Source of the DNA: Verrucomicrobiota bacterium
Lineage (GTDB): Bacteria > Verrucomicrobiota > Verrucomicrobiia > Chthoniobacterales > UBA10450
Direction: 5' to 3'
Length of the DNA: 7,510 nt
NCBI GenBank assembly: GCA_003219095.1
Contig: QHPM01000310.1
Coordinates: 1 to 7,510 of the forward strand
Shown here: in pieces, positions 5,979 through 7,510 of the stretch
Layout: each line of letters starts with the position of its first letter
Numbering within the stretch: the stretch's first letter is position 1
Notes under the pieces: model-generated
The model's input: only the letters and a program-made list of their open reading frames with translations
Told to the model about the DNA's origin: nothing
Databases searched by the model: none
Program-made: the position numbers and the translations under genes

Positions 5979-6506
5979 ATGGAAACGCCTCTCAGTCCTC
6001 AGCACACGAAGATTCCCGGACCGAAGACTCCTCCAGACATAGCAACACGTCCTCCTTTACCGCCGTTCACTCGTGAGACGGCCATTCAGAAGATTCGATT
6101 GGCTGAGGACGGCTGGAATTCTCGTGATCCAGAAAAAGTTGCTCTTGCTTATACAACCGACTCGCGTTGGAGAAATCGTGCAGAATTTCCCAACGGACGG
6201 CAGGAGATCATCCAGTTTCTGAAACGAAAGTGGGCAAAAGAGCTGGACTACCGGCTGATCAAAGAGCTTTGGGCGTACGACGGAAGTCGCATTGCGGTGC
6301 GTTTCGCCTATGAATGGCACGATGATTCTCGGAACTGGTTCCGCTCATACGGCAACGAGAATTGGGAGTTTGATGAGCATGGCTTAATGCGATTGAGGTA
6401 CGCCTCGATCAACGATCTTCCGATTAAAGAGTCGGAGAGAAAATATCACTGGCCACTTGGGCGGCGGCCGGATGAGCACCCGGGATTAAGCGATCTGGGT
6501 TTGTAG
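5979..6506 (+). CDS. DUF1348 family protein, NTF2-like fold
   Basis: A 175-residue protein whose residues 24-175 match DUF1348, a nuclear-transport-factor-2-like (SnoaL-like) family: [73 protein letters not shown], and the usual ending HPGLSDLGL. The fold is a cone-shaped alpha+beta barrel that can bind small molecules; no reaction is established for the family as I know it. Odd: about 23 extra residues at the N-terminus, rich in Pro and Thr ([17 protein letters not shown]), precede the usual beginning near RPPLPPF. There is no later ATG before the domain, so the ATG at 5979 stands. No clear Shine-Dalgarno sequence is seen. The 13-bp gap after the hydrolase gene suggests translation-coupled expression in one operon. 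Confidence 0.88.
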   Translation: METPLSPQHTKIPGPKTPPDIATRPPLPPFTRETAIQKIRLAEDGWNSRDPEKVALAYTTDSRWRNRAEFPNGRQEIIQFLKRKWAKELDYRLIKELWAYDGSRIAVRFAYEWHDDSRNWFRSYGNENWEFDEHGLMRLRYASINDLPIKESERKYHWPLGRRPDEHPGLSDLGL

Positions 6507-6556
6507 AGTGGTCGGAATATCTATGGAAGACGCAGTCGAGTCGAGCTTTTCAGCGA

Positions 6557-6585
6557 TTATCAATCAGCTTTTCGGTTTATTTAAT
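6557..6585 (+). promoter_or_regulatory. Candidate sigma70-type promoter for the peroxiredoxin-like gene
   Basis: TTATCA (6557-6562), a 17-bp spacer and TTTAAT (6580-6585) match 4 of 6 and 5 of 6 consensus bases. The start would fall near 6592, leaving a leader of about 70 bases that contains the heptamer repeat at 6586-6613. Confidence 0.35.
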
Positions 6586-6613
6586 TCGGCGTTGGACGTT
6601 CAGCGTTGGGCGT
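6586..6613 (+). repeat. Degenerate heptamer tandem repeat, locus 3
   Basis: Four units in exact 7-bp register: TCGGCGT, TGGACGT, TCAGCGT, TGGGCGT. Positions 4 and 5 of the unit vary little and the closing CGT is constant. The repeat lies between the DUF1348 and peroxiredoxin-like genes and probably within the latter's 5' leader. Confidence 0.7.
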
Positions 6614-6663
6614 TTTCTATTCTTCCCTCAACACCTTCAACATGAAACTCGGAAGGATTTCAT

Positions 6664-7260
6664 ATGATATCTGACATAGTTCCCGGCGCTGTCTTCCCCG
6701 ACTATGAGCTTCCTGACCATGCTGGGAAACGCCGGAAGCTTTCCGAGCTGCAAGGCGAAGATCCAATGGTTGTCGTCCTCGGTCGCGGAGGTTATTGCCC
6801 CAAAGACCGGCGGCAGGCTGAAGGGCTTCTTCAACTTTACCGTGAGCTTGAGGTCGCTTATTGCCAGCTAGTCACCATTACCACCGATAACATCACGGAG
6901 ACGAATGAATATTGCTCCGGAGCCGGGGCCCACTGGCCTTTCCTTTCGGACCCAGGGCGTAAGGTCCAAAAAGATCTCGATATCGCTGAGTACACTGATC
7001 CGCTCCATAATCCGATGATTCCGCACACGATTGTGCTCGAGCCCGGTCTTGTCATCTACAAGATCTATATGGGCTACTGGTTCTTTGGCCGGCCCACGAT
7101 GGAAGATCTCCGCCAGGATCTCCGTGTTGTTATCAAGAAGTGCCGGCCGGACTGGGACATTACAACACCCGAGCTCAAAGCGGCGTGGCAACAAGGCAAG
7201 AAGGAGCTATTTTATCCGTACGGCAAAACGTTCGCCCAGACTCTCGGTGAACAGGACTAA
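6664..7260 (+). CDS. Peroxiredoxin-like (AhpC/TSA, thioredoxin-fold) protein
   Basis: A 198-residue protein with an N-terminal redoxin pattern: PGAVFPDYELPDHAGKRRKL, then PMVVVLGRGGYCPKDRRQAE with Cys45 where the peroxidatic Cys of this fold sits. Next come VTITTDN, a peroxiredoxin-like strand, HWPFLSDPGRKVQKDLDI, and MIPHTIVLEPGLVIYKIY. A family-specific C-terminal tail (KKCRPDWDITTPELKAAWQQ) follows. Other cysteines (67, 84 and the one in KKCRPDW) could act as resolving residues, but which does so is not clear. Likely role: thiol-dependent reduction of peroxides or a related redox task in the cytoplasm; there is no signal peptide. GGAAGGA at 6651-6657, six bases before the ATG, fixes the start. 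It probably has its own promoter (6557-6585) and is followed immediately by a heptamer array. Confidence 0.88.
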   Translation: MISDIVPGAVFPDYELPDHAGKRRKLSELQGEDPMVVVLGRGGYCPKDRRQAEGLLQLYRELEVAYCQLVTITTDNITETNEYCSGAGAHWPFLSDPGRKVQKDLDIAEYTDPLHNPMIPHTIVLEPGLVIYKIYMGYWFFGRPTMEDLRQDLRVVIKKCRPDWDITTPELKAAWQQGKKELFYPYGKTFAQTLGEQD

Positions 7261-7308
7261 TCGGAGATCAGAGATCGGAGGTCAGAGGTCGGAAGGCAGA
7301 AGATAGAA
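7260..7308 (+). repeat. Degenerate heptamer tandem repeat, locus 4 (seven units)
   Basis: Seven units in unbroken 7-bp register, beginning at the last base of the peroxiredoxin stop codon: ATCGGAG, ATCAGAG, ATCGGAG and then progressively diverged units such as GTCAGAG and GATAGAA. The consensus is about RTCRGAG. Divergence increases away from the gene. Confidence 0.85.
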
Positions 7309-7322
7309 GAAAAGCACACGAA

Positions 7323-7460
7323 ATGAATCTCAAATTGGAAGCTATCGTCCTCCCCATTTCGGACGTCGGTTCCGGAGTAACTGGGCAGTTTTATGTCAAG
7401 AACAACAGCACTCATCCGTTGAACTGTCTTATTTCTCGTGTTCGACAACGAGTGCCGTAA
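7323..7460 (+). pseudogene. Glyoxalase/VOC-family gene, N-terminal remnant only
   Basis: The ATG at 7323 opens a 45-codon frame. Its first 15 residues, MNLKLEAIVLPISDV, are a typical start of a glyoxalase/bleomycin-resistance (VOC) protein, where DRAKxFYxxLGW would normally follow. Here the reading continues as unrelated sequence (GSGVTGQFYVKNN) and stops at 7458-7460. No other frame restores the FY..LGW motif. The last 32 bases also overlap, antisense, the end of the TPR-type gene on the minus strand. This indicates a VOC gene cut off after about 45 bases by a rearrangement. VOC enzymes need about 120 residues with metal ligands spread along the chain, so this piece cannot be functional. Confidence 0.6.
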
Positions 7461-7510
7461 AGCGTGAATCGCTTCGTAGAGGATCGAACATTGGATCGAG
7501 ACGGAGTAGT
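7429..7510 (-). CDS. C-terminus of a TPR-type protein, start outside window
   Basis: On the minus strand the frame running in from the right edge encodes LLRLDPMFDPLRSDSRFTAL, then six more residues and a TAA at 7431-7429. The L-DPxxDPLRxDxRF pattern is a common ending of TPR-containing regulators, kinases and TolB-like/TPR sensors. It closely resembles the ending of the gene at 1-1623 (IDPDLDPLRDDPRF). Only 26 codons are visible, so the domain type cannot be decided. The gene runs opposite to the one at the left edge. Confidence 0.65.
   Translation of the reverse strand, partial: LLRLDPMFDPLRSDSRFTALVVEHEK

Noticed and set aside
7257..7448. 63-codon minus-strand frame over the right-hand intergenic region
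   Set aside because: Its C-terminal part is merely the translated heptamer repeat (SDLRSLISD) and the rest is antisense to the VOC remnant.

Overview
The window reads as chromosomal DNA of a soil-type Gram-negative bacterium with moderately high GC. The best guess is Verrucomicrobia (Chthoniobacterales / Udaeobacter-like), with Acidobacteria as the alternative. This rests on remembered resemblance only: a class III cyclase fused to a TolB-like domain and TPRs, paired small lipoproteins, and degenerate 7-bp repeats after genes. No rRNA, tRNA, CRISPR array, integrase or transposase was found.

Layout. (1) 1-1623 (+): the 3' part of a cyclase/TolB-like/TPR sensor protein that seems to have lost its membrane segment and the first strand of the TolB-like domain. 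(2) 2629-1719 (-): two small lipoprotein genes behind a good sigma70-type promoter (TTGACA, 17-bp spacer) overlapped by an inverted repeat. The second gene appears frameshifted near its end. (3) 2826-3896 (+): a zinc-dependent alcohol dehydrogenase of the YahK/CAD type, with Asp at one structural-zinc position. (4) 3897-4199: no convincing gene, but heptamer repeats and two hairpins. (5) 4200-4792: a small membrane protein gene (-) with an internally duplicated segment, abutting the C-terminal remnant of an aldo/keto reductase (+). Both lose their 5' ends at the same point, near 4532. (6) 4988-6506 (+): a secreted or membrane-anchored alpha/beta hydrolase with an Asp nucleophile, then a DUF1348 NTF2-like protein. 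(7) 6664-7260 (+): a peroxiredoxin-like protein with its own candidate promoter. (8) 7261-7510: a heptamer array, the first 15 codons or so of a glyoxalase/VOC gene, and the last 26 codons of a TPR-type protein on the minus strand.

The intact enzymes (alcohol dehydrogenase, hydrolase, DUF1348 protein, peroxiredoxin) and the remnants (aldo/keto reductase, VOC) fit a loose set of redox and detoxification genes rather than one pathway. Two things stand out. First, about five genes look damaged: an in-frame deletion, a frameshift, and three truncated or rearranged ends. Second, degenerate direct repeats with an exact 7-bp period occur at four intergenic places, all in the same orientation and three just after stop codons. 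No clear new multi-gene system was recognised; the repeat family and the rearrangement junctions are the best leads.
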